A stretch of 64,000 nucleotides of DNA from Balanoglossus misakiensis (taxonomy: Eukaryota > Hemichordata), in NCBI GenBank assembly GCA_040954595.2, contig CM082586.2, forward strand, positions 7,874,001 through 7,938,000, in the 5' to 3' direction. The notes under the pieces were generated by a model. The model had not been told where the DNA came from and searched no databases. It was given only the letters and a program-made list of their open reading frames with translations. The position numbers were made by a program, and so were the translations under genes. Position 1 is the stretch's first letter, and every line of letters begins with the position of its first letter. Below, piece by piece: positions 1 to 12,750 of this stretch.

Positions 1-339
1 ACATGAATGTCATGACCGCTGTGACAAAGTGCAACTGTGTGAACAACTCAGTGTCACAGTCACTTCATTTTCAATTTAAACAGAAAGCCCCATACAAATG
101 ATATGGGGTTAGATACATACACTGCAAGGATGTATAACATAGCTTGTACATGTAGTTGTAGCCATCAGGGGATCCATGAATTAGCACGAATATAAATAAT
201 TTAACTGCAGGTTTCTCTTTGCATTTGATTTATCTTATATTATTTCTAAAAATTTATGAAAACGTTTTGAAATTGAGTTGTAAAAATCCTGCACTTTTGT
301 GATCTTGTTTATTAAAGTTGTGTGTTTATTATTTACAGA

Positions 340-1609
340 AATGTACTCGGCTGTAAAGTGTTGCGGTGTTACCAAGCCACCCAGTGATCATGACTACATC
401 TCTATGGTTGATGACACAACAGGCAAACCAAACTTGGATGGTGTTTCAAAGACCAGAGTAATGCCCATTTCAGGGGAAACACAGAAACGACATGTTGTGC
501 ATTGTGAAGAGGAGATGGATTCTTTTGTACTACCTAAACACTGTAAAATGACTGTAACCTGTGATTGTGAAACGCAGACTGATTTGACAGGGGACCAGAT
601 CAGTAGAATGTCTGCAGCTGCAGACAGATTCAATGACAAAGATGTACTACGTCGTGAGCTGCTTCTTGAGAAAGTGTTTGAATCGGACAAATCAGTGCAG
701 AACTATACAGGATTTCCAAACCGTAAATCACTGGATGGTTTCTTTGGTGTTTTAGATAAAGCTGAAACTCATTTGAAATACTGGAGTAACAGCAGCAGTT
801 CTAAGGACAAAAAGTACCAAAGACTGGGCAAGAAACCAGGGCCAGGACGAAAATTAACAAGATATCAGGAATATATTTTAACTTTGATTCGTTTACGTTT
901 AGGGCTAGTGGCTTTCTTTGTAGGTGATCTGTTCGGAGTTTCGAAAACACGTGTATCTCAAATATTTACAACATGGATTTCATATATGGCAGCACTTTTT
1001 GAAAGTCTTCCTTGGCCAACTAGATCACAAATTGATAAACACATGCCCCCATCTTTTAAGCGAGATTTTCCTAAAACTAGAACTGTTATCGATTGTACTG
1101 AATTTTTTATCGAGAAGCCCAGAACACCTAAAGCCCAAATTACAACATACAGTACCTATAAATCTCACAACACATACAAGTGTCTTGTTGGTGTTACACC
1201 TGATGGAGGATTTAATTTTATATCCAAGCTGTGGGGAGGCAATGTTTCAGATAAATTCATAACTGCAAAAAGTGGCCTTCTAGACTTAATCGAACCTGGT
1301 GACGCTGTAATGGCTGACAGGGGTTTTAACATCCAAGAAATGCTTCTTGATCGAAGGGCTAAATTAATAATCCCAGCATTTACTCGAAAGGGTCAAGGGG
1401 GAAAGGGAAAGCGTCTCAATGTTAAAGAAATCATTGCAGCTAGGAAAATTGCTCGATTGAGGATCCATGTGGAAAGGGCTATTGGGCGAATGAAAAAGTT
1501 TCGCATGCTTTCGCAAATTTTACCCTTGTCAATGAAAAATATCACAAATCAAATGGTCCAGGTTGCTGGTGGGATATGTAATTTTCTTCCCCCACTTTTG
1601 CGCAAATAG
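340..1609 (+). CDS. DDE_Tnp_4-type transposase, 5' end outside window
   Basis: This is a cut-and-paste transposase of the DDE_Tnp_4/HARBI1-like fold. The open frame runs to the TAG at 1607-1609. An acceptor (TTTACAG, ending at 339) suggests the exon starts at 340, so upstream exons, possibly with a THAP-type DNA-binding domain, lie outside the window. A helix-turn-helix (DLFGVSKTRVSQIF) precedes the catalytic core. The triad is visible: first Asp in VIDCTEFF (codon at 1091), second Asp in VMADRGFN (1316), Glu in HVERAIGRM (1472). The frame is unbroken over about 420 residues, so the copy is young or under constraint. It converges on a YqaJ-nuclease gene at 2647-4752, a pairing I recall for ISL2EU/IS4EU elements; the element assignment is inference, while the transposase call is firm. 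Confidence 0.87.
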
Positions 1610-1630
1610 GTAAACTCGTCACTCTACTTG

Positions 1631-2588
1631 TTTTACAAGAAAAGTGACTCTCACTTTTTGTTTCACTTATGAAATTAAAGAGGTTGTGACTGTAGAGAGA
1701 TCAAATACAAAATATGTTGTAAGGGAATCAAGGAATGTTTGCATTAACCAACTAACCTACTAACCCAAACCAAGTTCCCCAATTCACTAACCAACTGACC
1801 AACTAACATACAATATTCCCTTACAACATATTTTGTATTTCACACTTCTCTGCAGTCACACCCTCTTTAACGTCATAAGTGAAACAAAAAGTGAGAGTCA
1901 TGGTACTTCTAAAACTAGTAGAGTGACGAGTGAAACTCTTGTGAAAGCACTAAGATTTGAATAAAAAAGACACCACATGTACAGTAACAGTTTAATTTTA
2001 TTGGCTGAATAAAATTCATGACATGTCTATAAATGTAACTTTAATATTCTTTGCTTTTTTATGTCTGGAGTAGACGTCAGCGAGTGTGAACGCGTATGTG
2101 TAGGGAACATGTAGCGACGCTACCCGAAACTCGCCTCACTACCAGAAACACGCTCAAGGCAAGCATGCACACAAAAAGTATTGAGATTATTTTAAAGATT
2201 AAAAAATCACTGCAAAGACACACAAAGTATTGATATTCCAAAAATCACCAAGCGACTAGTGGGCTAGTCTAGGGTTTAAGTATAGTTAGAATGATTCACT
2301 TTTATTTTAGAAGTACCATGACTCTCACTTTTTGTTTCACTAATGACGTTAAAGAGGGTGTGACTGCAGAGAAGTGTGAAATACAAAATATGTTGTAAGG
2401 GAATATTGTATGTTAGTTGGTCAGTTGGTTAGTGAATTGGGGAACTTGGTTTGGGTTAGTAGGTTAGTTGGTTAATGCAAACATTCCTTGATTCCCTTAC
2501 AACATATTTTGTATTTGAGCTCTCTACAGTCACAACCTCTTTAATTTCATAAGTGAAACAAAAAGTGAGAGTCACTTTTCTTGTAAAA
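1631..2588. repeat. Nested inverted repeat: two 284-bp arms, each itself a palindrome
   Basis: Arms at 1631-1914 and 2305-2588 are reverse complements, with only two differences seen by eye. They are separated by a 390-bp spacer. Each arm is itself a foldback: GTGACTCTCACTTTTTG near its outer end returns as CAAAAAGTGAGAGTCA near its inner end, around a core rich in CCAACTAAC-like words. A further short inverted pair (ACTCGTCACTCTAC at about 1614 and its complement at about 1920-1933) extends the left unit. The block sits exactly between the stop codons of the two converging transposon genes. It may be two MITE insertions in opposite orientation, or part of the element itself. Confidence 0.88.
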
Positions 2589-2646
2589 TAAAAGTAAACA
2601 ATTCTAAGCTATACCCTGGTTATCCTTTTCACTATCAACAACAGTC

Positions 2647-4752
2647 CTATTTACAACTGACAACAATGTTAGGTACAATAAAATCCTCATAAAATGTAGA
2701 AAGTTTAGCTTCAGTTGTTTTCCAAAAAAATTCATCAAAATATATCCTCTCTATTGAAATGGCTTTTCTCGTGAATAGCACAAAATCACACCATTGCAGT
2801 TTACAAGTAGCAAGTTGCATTTGTATTTGGGTATACCATTTTGATGTCCTCCTCAAACACACTTTGCCATCTACATCCGAATATACATGGTATTTGGGAT
2901 CTATGCTTGATATATCACGTGGGAATATATTGCGGTGTTTGCTGGAACATTTGATTTCACAAAGGCCTGTCCCACAACATTCACATGATACCCTCCCATC
3001 AGGACTTGAACTAAGATATGGCTTGTCAGAACTGATGACTAAGCCAACATCTTCAAATTTCACTTTCTGGTGCAACTTTTTGTATTGCTCATGATATAAA
3101 TGCTTAGCAACAGGTTCATGTTTAATACCAAAATCAATATGGGTTGAAGGTATTGTCCTGTGACTGCCAGACATGATTTTTTGGACTATGTAGTTATTCA
3201 AGTCCCGAGTTTCTCTCATGTGAAGGATATCATGTGCAATGCTGGCAGTAACTCTCCCTTGTCTATACAAATACCAATCCTCACAATCTCTTTGATCAGC
3301 TGTCAATGATGAGATAAAATCAACATCAGCTTCTGTTACACATTCTCTAATATAGCTAGTAAAATCACCATCATTGCCAGCTTTAAATGAGCTGCCCATT
3401 TGGAGAATTGTTTTGGGTTTTTGTGCCTCAGCGGATGGAAGTGGATCAAGCATCCTCTTCCAACATGAATCATCACCGGCTATTTCAAACATTGCTTTTG
3501 CTAACTTAGTGTCAAAGAGTTTTTTTTCATCATTGTCTCGAATGGCACCTGGATAATAGTTGGACATGGTTGGTCTTGGTGTGTCAGGTTCAGACTTATC
3601 CTTCCTAATGTCAAGCTCATCTATTTCCATAGGAGTGGACTCTTTGCGGGGTTTATCCCACTTACAGGGAACATCAGTACCAACTTGAGTATTTCTGTCT
3701 TTGTGGCGTCTATCGAAGTCGTTGATGCTAAACAGCAATGCAACGCAATGTTTGCATGTTCCATGCTCACTGTAAAAAAATCAGATACATGGTAAATGTT
3801 AACTCATGATTGCAGCTTTTTTGTTTATTCATTTCTGTGACTGTCAAATGAAAAATGAGGTATTCAAACCTAAAACGTCAATGCATCAAATGGAAAATGA
3901 AATCATAGAAACTATTTTCAAATATTATCTAATTTTGCAAATCCTGATTTACAGTCCTCAACAGCACTTTTAATTGGTGAACAGATACTGTTGAAAAAAC
4001 ATAGACAATTCTGTCAGACTCTATTGACAGTTTTCTCATCCAAACACCCAGATACAGCACACCGAACTAAAAAACAAATGTCAAAATACATGTATAACCA
4101 TTTCTATGTACCTAGTCAGACTGGTAGAACTAAAAGGCGCGGTGGATTAAAATGATAAAATTTATATTTAAAAAAATACTTACGCAACGCAATTACAGCC
4201 TCCAGAGATGATTTGGGAATTTGTCTTCATTAGAAACCAGGTACGATAAGGTTTTTCACGTTGTGAAGTTTCGCGGACACAGTCCGCCATAACGTATATG
4301 TATTGGGTATTTGAAACCTGGTGGAGTTTCAAATCGACGATGTGTCCATCCCGAAATAGCAGAAACCCATTATCGTTTCGATAGTCAGCAAGCCTGTCCC
4401 GTGTCCAGTCGCATTTGTCCAAAAGATATACCAAAATATCGGCAATTTCTATTGCGGGAAGGGAATGGAGGTCGCTGACCCACTCGGCGATCGTCGCCGG
4501 ATCAGGCAAAGTGAAAGTGCTTTTGGCGGGGTCGCGATCGTCTGCGACCGTCCGCCTATTTTTACTCGAAATTTCCTGGTCACCAGGCTCTAGTGGCCGA
4601 ACGTCCAGTTCTATCGCTAACTCTACTAGCTGAATCAGTCTTTCTTTCCTGGTATTACTGCAAGTTATACCGCGTTCCGATAAAAACTTTCTGAGGTCAG
4701 GAACTCGCTTGCGACGGATGTTTTCCATGACGTAACGTAAACAAAACCCCAT
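2647..4752 (-). CDS. SAP-SWIM-YqaJ nuclease, transposon-borne
   Basis: Two exons: 4184-4752 (start codon at the 4752 end, donor GTAAGT) and 2647-3769 (acceptor TTTACAG). Together they give 563 residues in frame. Domains in order: a SAP-like motif near the N-terminus (VPDLRKFLSERGI, then RKERLIQLV); a SWIM zinc finger split by the intron, CNC before it and TCKHC after it (CxCx6CxHC); and a C-terminal YqaJ/lambda-exonuclease-type nuclease with RVTASIAHDI, GIKHEPVAKHLY and the catalytic SSPDG plus CEIKCS (Asp, then Glu-x-Lys). YqaJ proteins are PD-(D/E)XK nucleases. SWIM-YqaJ proteins accompany DDE transposases in some eukaryotic DNA transposons, matching the neighbour at 340-1609. All key residues are intact. 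Its role in transposition is inferred, not shown. Confidence 0.85.
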
Positions 4753-5930
4753 TCAGGACCGGAAGTGCAGTGGTCCCAACTCGCACGCCCTCAGGCGACA
4801 AGAGTCTATGAACTTTCTACTTTATTGTGAACTCGGAACCCGCGAATTGCAGTACGTCAATGTATTGGTCCTATGCTCTGGATAGCTTTATCAGAAAGGC
4901 CACACCGGCTTAATGCCGGAGTTGTTAAATATACGTTTTAAACGCCACTGTGACAGATCTTAGACATATATACCATGACAGTGTTTTGTCACCTATGTTA
5001 GTCCACCTTTGAATTGCATTTATAGTTTCCTTTTTGGAGGTGCGTTTCAGCAGCGCGCATGCGTCCAGCTTATTGTCACATCGCCTGACGTTACACGTGA
5101 CACTTACATTTATCTGCAGAGCTAGAGACTGGTACTTTTTCGCTATGCTAAAAAGAAAGGGTCAGGTACTGAAGGCCATCTTCATCAAAATCTTCATCAA
5201 ACGGTATCCCAAGGTGACTGCGTATAACGTTCACCCACAGGTACTGTCGAAGTCAGATGTAACAAGCAAGGGTCGAGTCATCCAGACAGTTTTGAAAGTT
5301 TCCAGTTGTTACCAAAAGGAAGGTTCTTCAAAAATTAATGATTTTTGTTCAAATAACACTTGTTTTGTTGGAGTTTAAATGGAACCCGGATCGAGGATAC
5401 GAGAGCTGCATTCCTATTTATATGACAGTGCTTTGGCTTGTAAGCATATTATTACATAGTTCGATGATGAGTGTTCTCATTCGAATGCGCCAAAGTATAT
5501 TTTGTTTGGAAAGCAAACACAAACTTGTTGTGATGTAGGAAATGCTCAAATTTATTGACCAATGAGAGCCATGTTTACAATAAACCGTACCTGCGTAGCC
5601 CACACAGGTTGGAATGGAGCAGGGGACCAGACTACCAAGTGCGTACATTGACCTTTTAATATCTACTCAACTGAATATTGACAGGATAAGACTCTCAAAA
5701 AGTCTGATTTGAGAATATTTTCCATATTAATTTACATGTTTTAGGTCACGGGTCACTCATAAGGTTCAGGAAGGGATCCCTGGCCAGACTACTGTTGATC
5801 TTTAAATGAACCCCTTACCTTGTAAAATGTCTAATCATTTTCGACAACAAAATCAACAACAAAATCGTTTCCTTCAACAAAAATAATACAGTCAATAAAT
5901 ACAAAACTAAATCTGATTTTGTAGTGATTC
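4753..5930. other. Gene-free stretch right of the YqaJ gene
   Basis: No convincing gene. It presumably holds the promoter of the minus-strand nuclease gene and the right end of its transposon, but I could not locate a terminal repeat, because the matching left end lies outside the window. Confidence 0.4.
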
Positions 5931-6583
5931 TCTTCGTCATTGGTTGCCACATAGTGGTGAGTTGAAAACGCGTTTCATATCTACCGGTATAAGTCAGCAT
6001 CACGTACATACAGACAAGTCATGCGCATGCAGGAGTCCACGAGGTAGTGTGGAACGAAAACGAACGTTGGTGGCGTCGCTTTAACTGCTCAACAGGAGAT
6101 CTTACTGACGTACAGTGTGGTTGTGCACCTTGATAGTTTCAAACTGGTTTGTTTTTTACGTGTGTTGGTGAATAGAACAACTCGTATTGTTAAGGGAGCC
6201 AAGCCTATATGAGATGAGTTAATTATGCACATCAAACGTCAAGTAAAGTCTAACAAAGTAGCCAAGATATTACTGTGTTGGACGTGTACAAAGAGTGGGC
6301 CATCGAAGGGTGATTTTTAGTTGGTGCATGAACAAAACATCACTTTAACAATATGCGCATGACCACCAATGCATTCAGGCGAAGGCTAATCAATTTTTAC
6401 CTCGCAGGTGACATACGAATATGGACCATGGATAACACCCACAGACGCAAATAAATCAAGGTTGAATTTCAAACACATTAAGCATGCATGCAAAAATAAT
6501 AAAGTTTACAGGACATTTAGAGACGTCGTAATTTCCGTATATGACTGGAAAGATATTGAACAGAATGCCCCAAATTCGCCACC

Positions 6584-6738
6584 TTAAAGGCATATTTTCA
6601 TCTGTTCTAACTGTTACAATGGAAAATATAAATATGGCCAATCACAAATGACCATAGGTCGCACCCGCGACAAAAGTAGCCATTCGGAATTTGACCATAA
6701 ATGGCATGTGTGTATTGGAGATGACCATATATCTTTAA
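6584..6738. mobile_element. TTAA-flanked MITE, diverged copy
   Basis: TTAA-bounded element beginning AAGGCATATTTTCA and ending GTGACCATATATCTTTAA. It is related to the elements at 8695, 17029, 18573 and 62692. TTAA targets point to piggyBac- or Kolobok-type mobilisation. Confidence 0.65.
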
Positions 6739-6744
6739 TTATAT

Positions 6745-7320
6745 TATATCTTGCTACCGTCCGCAATTCTGATTGGACGAGAGCTCAGTCCAGCGATGCT
6801 AAAATTAAGCAATAATGCACTGCTGGCAGTGCTAAAACGGGCCCCTGAACTAGCATACGACAGCAAAAATGTGCGGTTAAACCACAGTCGCGCGTGTTTA
6901 AACCAAATAAATAAAACAAAAATACTGTTGAATTAACGGACGTTTTATTTTGGAATTGCTCTGTGGAAATATTTGTCACTTTGCCACGCGCGATGCCCGT
7001 CTTGTCAATTTTTTGTCGTCTGCTTCATGTTTAATACTCGATCCCGGCTGGATCCCGGCCGCTCGTGTTTACATTCATCGTCGCCATGTTGGTTCACGAT
7101 CGTAATTTCTCTTTCTGACGCCGTTTCGGTAAGAAAATGACACTGATATGCCACAAAAACAATTGTTGATATAACATAATAGCAATAACCCCCGCCTCAG
7201 TCGGGTATACACTCGATTTGGGTACAATTCGCTCCTTATAGCACTCGCCTGACGGTTCGTGCTATATGTCTCGAATTGTACCCAAATCTCGCGTATACCC
7301 GTCTGCGGTGGGGGTTATTG
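6745..7320. mobile_element. Foldback repeat family (GCTACCGTCCGCAATTCTG), copy 1
   Basis: Begins near GCTACCGTCCGCAATTCTG and ends in a roughly 130-bp palindrome (7187-7316), in which AACCCCCGCCTCAG and GGGTATAC pair with their complements downstream. Further copies lie at about 28675-29190 (truncated hairpin) and 30915-31327. No coding capacity seen. Confidence 0.75.
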
Positions 7321-7974
7321 CTTAACTATATAGTACTCACTCACCAATGTGGAAGGACGGACGGACGGACAAATGAACGAACGAATGAATGAAGCCCTAC
7401 ACGTTGACATACGGGACATCCCTCACGCACTGAAGGCATCCATAAAACGTGGCAGCCGTATGTTCTCCCAAGCAGAGAGTGAATACAAAGAGTGGGATGT
7501 CGCCCACCATTCCAAAGCATTGTTTCATGTCTGACTTAATATTTTATCTTGAGCCAGGTTATCGAAACTCCACTCTATCACTATTGTTCACAAAGAGGGG
7601 CATAACATGGATATGAATATCCATGCATAACGCTTGTCCTACACCCACGGTGGTCTTTGATATCACTTTGTAACATAAAGCCAGACTCAATCGTTACGAT
7701 AACGGCCACAATTCAACTGGTGAAGATTTATCCCAAATTATTAGTCCCATAGAATGATATTTATTCACAGAATTTTGACACAGCATGGAAAGAATATCAC
7801 ATATATTGTCAATACAAGTAATGGTGACTTCACTTATGCGTGGTGCCCACATGATTAATTACCCCAACAAACAAAAGGTGAAATATTAAGTCATGCTGTC
7901 ATACGCAAGTATCTCAGTGGGCGATGATCTCTCATCCGATCACATACCTCTCAATCAGATGAAGAAAGGACATC

Positions 7975-7980
7975 TATAAA
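7975..7980 (+). promoter_or_regulatory. TATA box of micro-exon gene 1
   Basis: TATAAA in ATCTATAAATTGCG lies 60 nt upstream of the first ATG at 8035. The same sequence at the same spacing precedes gene 2, so the core promoter was duplicated. A start of transcription near 8005-8010 is inferred. Confidence 0.72.
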
Positions 7981-8034
7981 TTGCGACCACCTGTAGATGT
8001 TCACTAGAATTGTACACCGAGATAATCAACCAAC

Positions 8035-10766
8035 ATGATGAAGGTATTATTGCTGACGATTATCCTCGCTTGTGTGTGTGTTGTTCAGCCATCATCTCTC
8101 CATGAAGAGCAGACAGCCAACATTGAACATCCTGGTAAGCTATCAACATATGATATTCATCAGAACTTTTGACACATCTTTTGACTATCTTTCTGTCGAA
8201 TCATTTCCTGAGTTCATCTTAACGTGCAGACAAGGTTCGAGCATCCATTAAGAAGACGCATAACTCTATATCTTTCGGACTATGCACCAACGTACAGCAT
8301 CTGGTGCACAAAAACTTTCCACGAGCTCGGCCATTACACCGTGACGTGACACCAACATGTCTTGTACACTCTACACGATAAATCACACATAAAGGTGTTA
8401 GGAACTAACAAAATATCTCAATACACTGTCAACTAACATAGACAGTATTGATGGGTACAGTCTGTGTTGCATTAAAGTCTTACACAGGTGGTGATATATA
8501 TTTTGCATTATGTTTGTATCTGTTTTCCCGCTTGTAATATAGTTTTTTATTTATTTATTTTTCAAAATAGATGCATCCGAATTAAAAGGGTATGGAAAAG
8601 ATCACGTTGCAAGAACAAGTAAAGGTAAAGTGATAATGATTGCTCTGTATTAAATTGAGATTAGTGGTTTCTTTCATTCATCACCATCAGTTATTTAAAG
8701 GTATACGGTCACCTCCAATTTACATACGTCCATATATGTCAGAAATGCCGTATTTGTGTGTTCTTAAGAACATATGGTGGCGCTCTTTTTTCGCGTGTGC
8801 CACCCACTGAAAATCTGTGATTGGCTAGATCTCAATTTGTCATGGTTACTATAGCTATATTTGCATAGGTGACCGTATACCTTTAATCAGTTAATATTCA
8901 AATTAATTGTAAACACCTGACTTCAACAATATAGTAAACGTTCAAGTTTTATTCGTATGACACTACACACTGTCAAACTCTTGCATACAGCCATGGTGTA
9001 AAGCGTTTCATATTTGATGACATATGCTCCCAGACTGGGCTATGGTTGTTGTAAAAAGTGGTAACAGTTCATGTTATCAACAAACTAAGAGATTTGTGTA
9101 CACACCACAGTGCTGCTCGCGCACGCGTAATATGTGTTTGATAATTTGCTTGCAAAGAAAGCTACCGAAGACCGTTGCACACGAATGAAATTTGCTAAGC
9201 AAAATTCCTCTGACTTTTTGCACAGCTTATTTCTCTTGTGTGCACAGCCTTAAATTTGACATTAATGTCGTGATTTTAGTTAAATATAGACTTTTTTAGC
9301 TGATATAAACAATATTACATATATGGCAAGTTTATTACATAACGGGGTAACATGTGGACGTCTTTGCATGCAAAATATGTGTATCTTGGTCTGTTTCTTA
9401 CAAATATCCTGTTATTCTCTTTCTGTCCAGATGAGTGGAATACAGGTAAGTACACAGTTATGTATGTATGTATGTATGTATGTACCGGGGGTATGTATGT
9501 ATGAATGGATGGATGGATGGATGGACGGACGGATTGATGGATGTATGGATGGATGTATGGTTGTATGTACGTGAATGATAAATTTTCGTGATCTACACAA
9601 GAGCCAAAAAATAATCATGATAATAAATAGTCCCAAAAGAACAGTGTCTACCAAAACAATAGAATATTAATCAGAGATAAAGAGAACTGAAAATTAATCG
9701 TCCCGAAATAGTTGCCTCTGTTGATGTCCAGAAAATTTCCTGTCATGAAAATTCCCATTTTACAATATGGATGGATGTGTGTACAAATAGTTACCTCAAA
9801 TACGACAACCGCAAATACCAAAACACATGTGAAGGGACCATACAAAAACAATTAATGATATAACATACACTAACATTGCAATGGTTATATTTAAAAAAAC
9901 AGCAAGACAACATCAATCCGAAACAAATCAAATGCAGTCGACAAAACAGCTGGCCAAGTCGACCAAAATATAGCATTGCATTCACCTTGGTGTCGGACAT
10001 AAATACCTCATTCTCAGTCAATACATGTGAATTGACAATGAAACTCAACACCAGCTTATGAATCATTTGCAGCAGCAGGCCAAATAAAAAATACGTTCTG
10101 TTCCGATTACCCAACCTTCCCCAATTTTAGCCAGCCGACTCGGAACTTTTAGAGCTTCCTAATCCGGAAGTAAAAATAACCATGTCAAATATACAAAATT
10201 TATTAAAATTGCGAGAATCACGCAAGGACTATGACACCATTCTTCTACACTACGGTGGCCAAGTATTTTTAAAAAATTGCAAAATAAAAAGTCCCCACCT
10301 ACCTATCCTATTTTTAAAAAACATGCAATCGGAACAGCACCCATTTTTTTTATTTGGCCTCAGCAGAAAGTGAAGTGGCATTAATTCTTGTTGTATTTAT
10401 CTTTTTCTCACCAGATTGGGGTGGTAAGTATTGAAAGGCTTTTCCATGATGGACGGATAGATACATGAATGGATGGTTGGGTGGATGGATGGATGGATGG
10501 ATGCACGGAGTAAAACAATATCAATACATTTGCATGTCCCCACAGAGAATGTGGATGTCTGGGCAGGCGAAATATACATTTCTTGGTCTATTATTTATAA
10601 ATGTTATTATGCTCTTTGTTTCCAGATGAGTGGAACAAAGGTAAGTCTTATTCTGCACAGTTATGTTTGTATGTACCGTAGTTATGTATGTATGTACCGT
10701 AGTTATGTATGTATGTATGTATGTATGTATGTATGTATGTATGTATGTATGTACATTGTATGTATG

Positions 10767-10800
<34 letters not shown>

Positions 10801-11510
10801 GGTAAAGTTAATCATTCACCTCAATCACAATTTCTCTGAAGAGCTGATGATTATGTTTATCAAAATACACCAATGACGTCGTAAACATGATATAATTGAC
10901 TCAAAGTGATATTTGTGAAGTACATATGTGTATAATTTTATGAAAATGCACACACAGATGGATTATTTTGGCATCCTATTACAATATAGGCACATACATT
11001 TCAATAATGTATTTGTTGCGGTATATAAAGAATACCCTTGTCATTTCTTGTTCAGTTTGAACGGCGTACCTTGTTCTGGGCACTAACCACTTATACAGAA
11101 ATTACACTGTCCATTTTGGAGACACTCTACACAATTGACGTAATCTATATAAAACAAGATATATGGTTATTTTGCAGTATCATTTAAGAAACTGAAATGC
11201 CCATAAATTCTGCTAAACATTTGTCAACATACATCTGCAACAAAAATTAACCACAAAACACTGAAAAGGGTGAGGAGCATCGGACTTTTTCGTAGTGTTT
11301 TGGCGAATTGTCCAATACATGCAGCTTGGTGGGGGTCCAAGATAGTTGGAAGAGCCAAGCTAATGAAATGATGATCATGTTTTATTTTGTTGTCAAATGT
11401 AAAGTACTATCAGTTAGCACGTATTGAAATGAACACTAGCTTACATTTGCATGCGCAGAAATTCTTATTTTGTCACGTTCTTCTCTTTCTTTCCAGTTTT
11501 TTGGTTATAA
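8035..11510 (+). CDS. Micro-exon gene 1: small secreted Trp-module protein
   Basis: Six exons: 8035-8134, 8571-8624, 9431-9445, 10415-10423, 10626-10640 and 11497-11510, giving 68 residues plus TAA. Exon 1 encodes a signal peptide ([17 protein letters not shown]). Exon 2 encodes [18 protein letters not shown]. The micro-exons of 15, 9 and 15 nt encode DEWNT, DWG and DEWNK, and the last encodes VFWL and stop. Every intron is phase 1, donors are mostly GTAAGT, and acceptors are pyrimidine-rich. The product is probably secreted; I do not recognise a family. The architecture resembles the micro-exon genes of schistosomes in form only. The stop lies one nt before a further donor (11512), with a homologous final exon from 12137, so the 3'UTR is spliced. 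It is the shorter tandem paralogue of the gene at 17914. Expression evidence is lacking. Confidence 0.75.
8695..8886. mobile_element. TTAA MITE, AGGTATACGGTCACC family
   Basis: Terminal inverted repeats AGGTATACGGTCACCT and AGGTGACCGTATACCT, flanked by TTAA. It lies in intron 2 of micro-exon gene 1. The same insertion sits at 18573-18742 in gene 2, so it predates the duplication. Confidence 0.88.
9462..9570. repeat. TATG/GGAT microsatellite after exon 3 of gene 1
   Basis: GTAT repeats grading into GGAT repeats begin about 16 nt after the donor of the 15-nt exon. Such tracts recur just downstream of many micro-exon donors in both genes. Confidence 0.9.
10680..10798. repeat. (GTAT)n microsatellite after exon 5 of gene 1
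   Basis: About 110 bp of near-perfect GTAT repeats begin about 40 nt downstream of the 15-nt exon 10626-10640. Confidence 0.92.
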
Positions 11511-12136
11511 GGTTTGTATTACTCTACTCAAACTTTCCTAATTTTCGAACATCTTATTGTTATTGTTTGGCTTGTTAAGACATAATCGTAATTAGTCAAC
11601 TGTGAAGCGTAAGTTAAGCTCCATAGATAGCAGATATGTACAATGTCATTAGATGGTCAATAATATATATGAGATGCTGAAGCAAGAAAACTCAATCGCT
11701 GATTGTACAAACTCTTAAAGGTAACATGTCACAGCGCAGGTATCTCATGATACTTTCTTAATTACCTTAGCAACGGTTTGCTGGCCAATCAGAACAAGCG
11801 AAACTATATAAAACCATAATACTGGTAGATGTAGAGTTTAACGGAAATTGTAATTTTGCGCCTTATCACATGTGCTGGTTGTCCTGTGCCACATGAGAAT
11901 GTCCATCTAAAATGCCTTGACATGTCATATCTTGCAAGGTCTCGGGGAGTTTGGAATATGGTCTACTAGGATTTGACGTTAGTAAAAAAATGTTGGTGTG
12001 TGTGTGACAAATACCAATAATTTGTCACATCAATGTTATGTCAATTTTCAATTTCAATACTGGGTAACTCAGAAGCATTATAGCATTGTATTTTTTCAGC
12101 GAACATATTTTGAGTGTAAACCTTGATTTCTTTCAG

Positions 12137-12400
12137 GCGAATTGCTACATATGGGACTGAGTTTGAATAAAGGACACCGGTGACAGCAACAAGCACAATG
12201 GCATTAATGAAATGGAGTCAAATTACTCGTGTATTCTATCTAGCTCTGCTAGTATCATTCAAACGAGTCATGTATCAGTTTCATTGTTGATTAAGAATTC
12301 TAGGCTACTGTATACATTTTAGTGTTTTCTTTTAGCATTTGTGTAATCATCCTTTTTGTGTTGAAACTAATCAAGTAATAAACAGGTAATGCATCATCAA
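12137..12400 (+). other. Final exon and 3'UTR of micro-exon gene 1
   Basis: An acceptor (TTTCTTTCAG) ends at 12136. Sequence downstream matches that from 30086 in gene 2. If the preceding stop-bearing exon is skipped, the phase-1 reading continues as GELLHMGLSLNKGHR and then stops. Otherwise it is untranslated. A polyadenylation signal follows at 12377. Confidence 0.6.
12377..12382 (+). terminator. AATAAA polyadenylation signal, gene 1
   Basis: AATAAA in AAGTAATAAACAGGTAATGC, conserved with 30340-30345 of gene 2. Confidence 0.62.
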
Positions 12401-12423
12401 TATTGTTTATTCAGTCTATATTT

Positions 12424-12750
12424 AAATATAGCTGCAAGCAGCAATGGCGGGGCCCAAGCTAGAATGGTCATCTGAGGTCACCTGATATTTGGGCAAAAAC
12501 AATTGTCCCCATACTGGTCCAGGTCCATCAGAAACCAAACCTTCAGCCCTATCAGTTCACCTGGATGTAGGTATGCCCATAATTAATTAGTTAAGCAGTT
12601 GTACAGGTGACCTCAAAATTTGGCTTTTCATTTTAGTCCCATCCCTCCAAATGCCAAGGCTGTACATGCTCTGGAGGAGAAGAAGAAGTAGAAGAAAAAC
12701 CCAGTAATACCAATAGGGCACAAGCCTGTGGGGCTTGTGCCCTAATAATG
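12424..12750. mobile_element. Repeat element with GC-rich hairpin tail
   Basis: Begins AGCTGCAAGCAGCAATGG, followed by GGGGCCCAAGC, and ends in a hairpin (GGCACAAGCC and GGCTTGTGCC around a 4-base loop). A related, longer element starts at about 13522. Short and non-coding. Confidence 0.6.

Larger units (their letters stand above)
5935..9161. repeat. Tandem gene duplication, 5' part, copy 1
   Basis: This stretch is homologous to 15058-19768, covering about 2 kb upstream, the TATA box, exons 1-2 and much of intron 2 of the micro-exon genes. Each copy has private insertions: copy 1 carries a foldback element at about 6745-7320; copy 2 carries the poly-G element (15809-16714) and about 860 bp at 18745-19605. 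Flanking non-coding sequence differs by only about 1-2 percent over the stretches compared by eye. Confidence 0.88.

Noticed and set aside
10684-10796. CRISPR-like regular repetition
   Set aside because: It is a simple GTAT microsatellite without spacers, in an animal genome.
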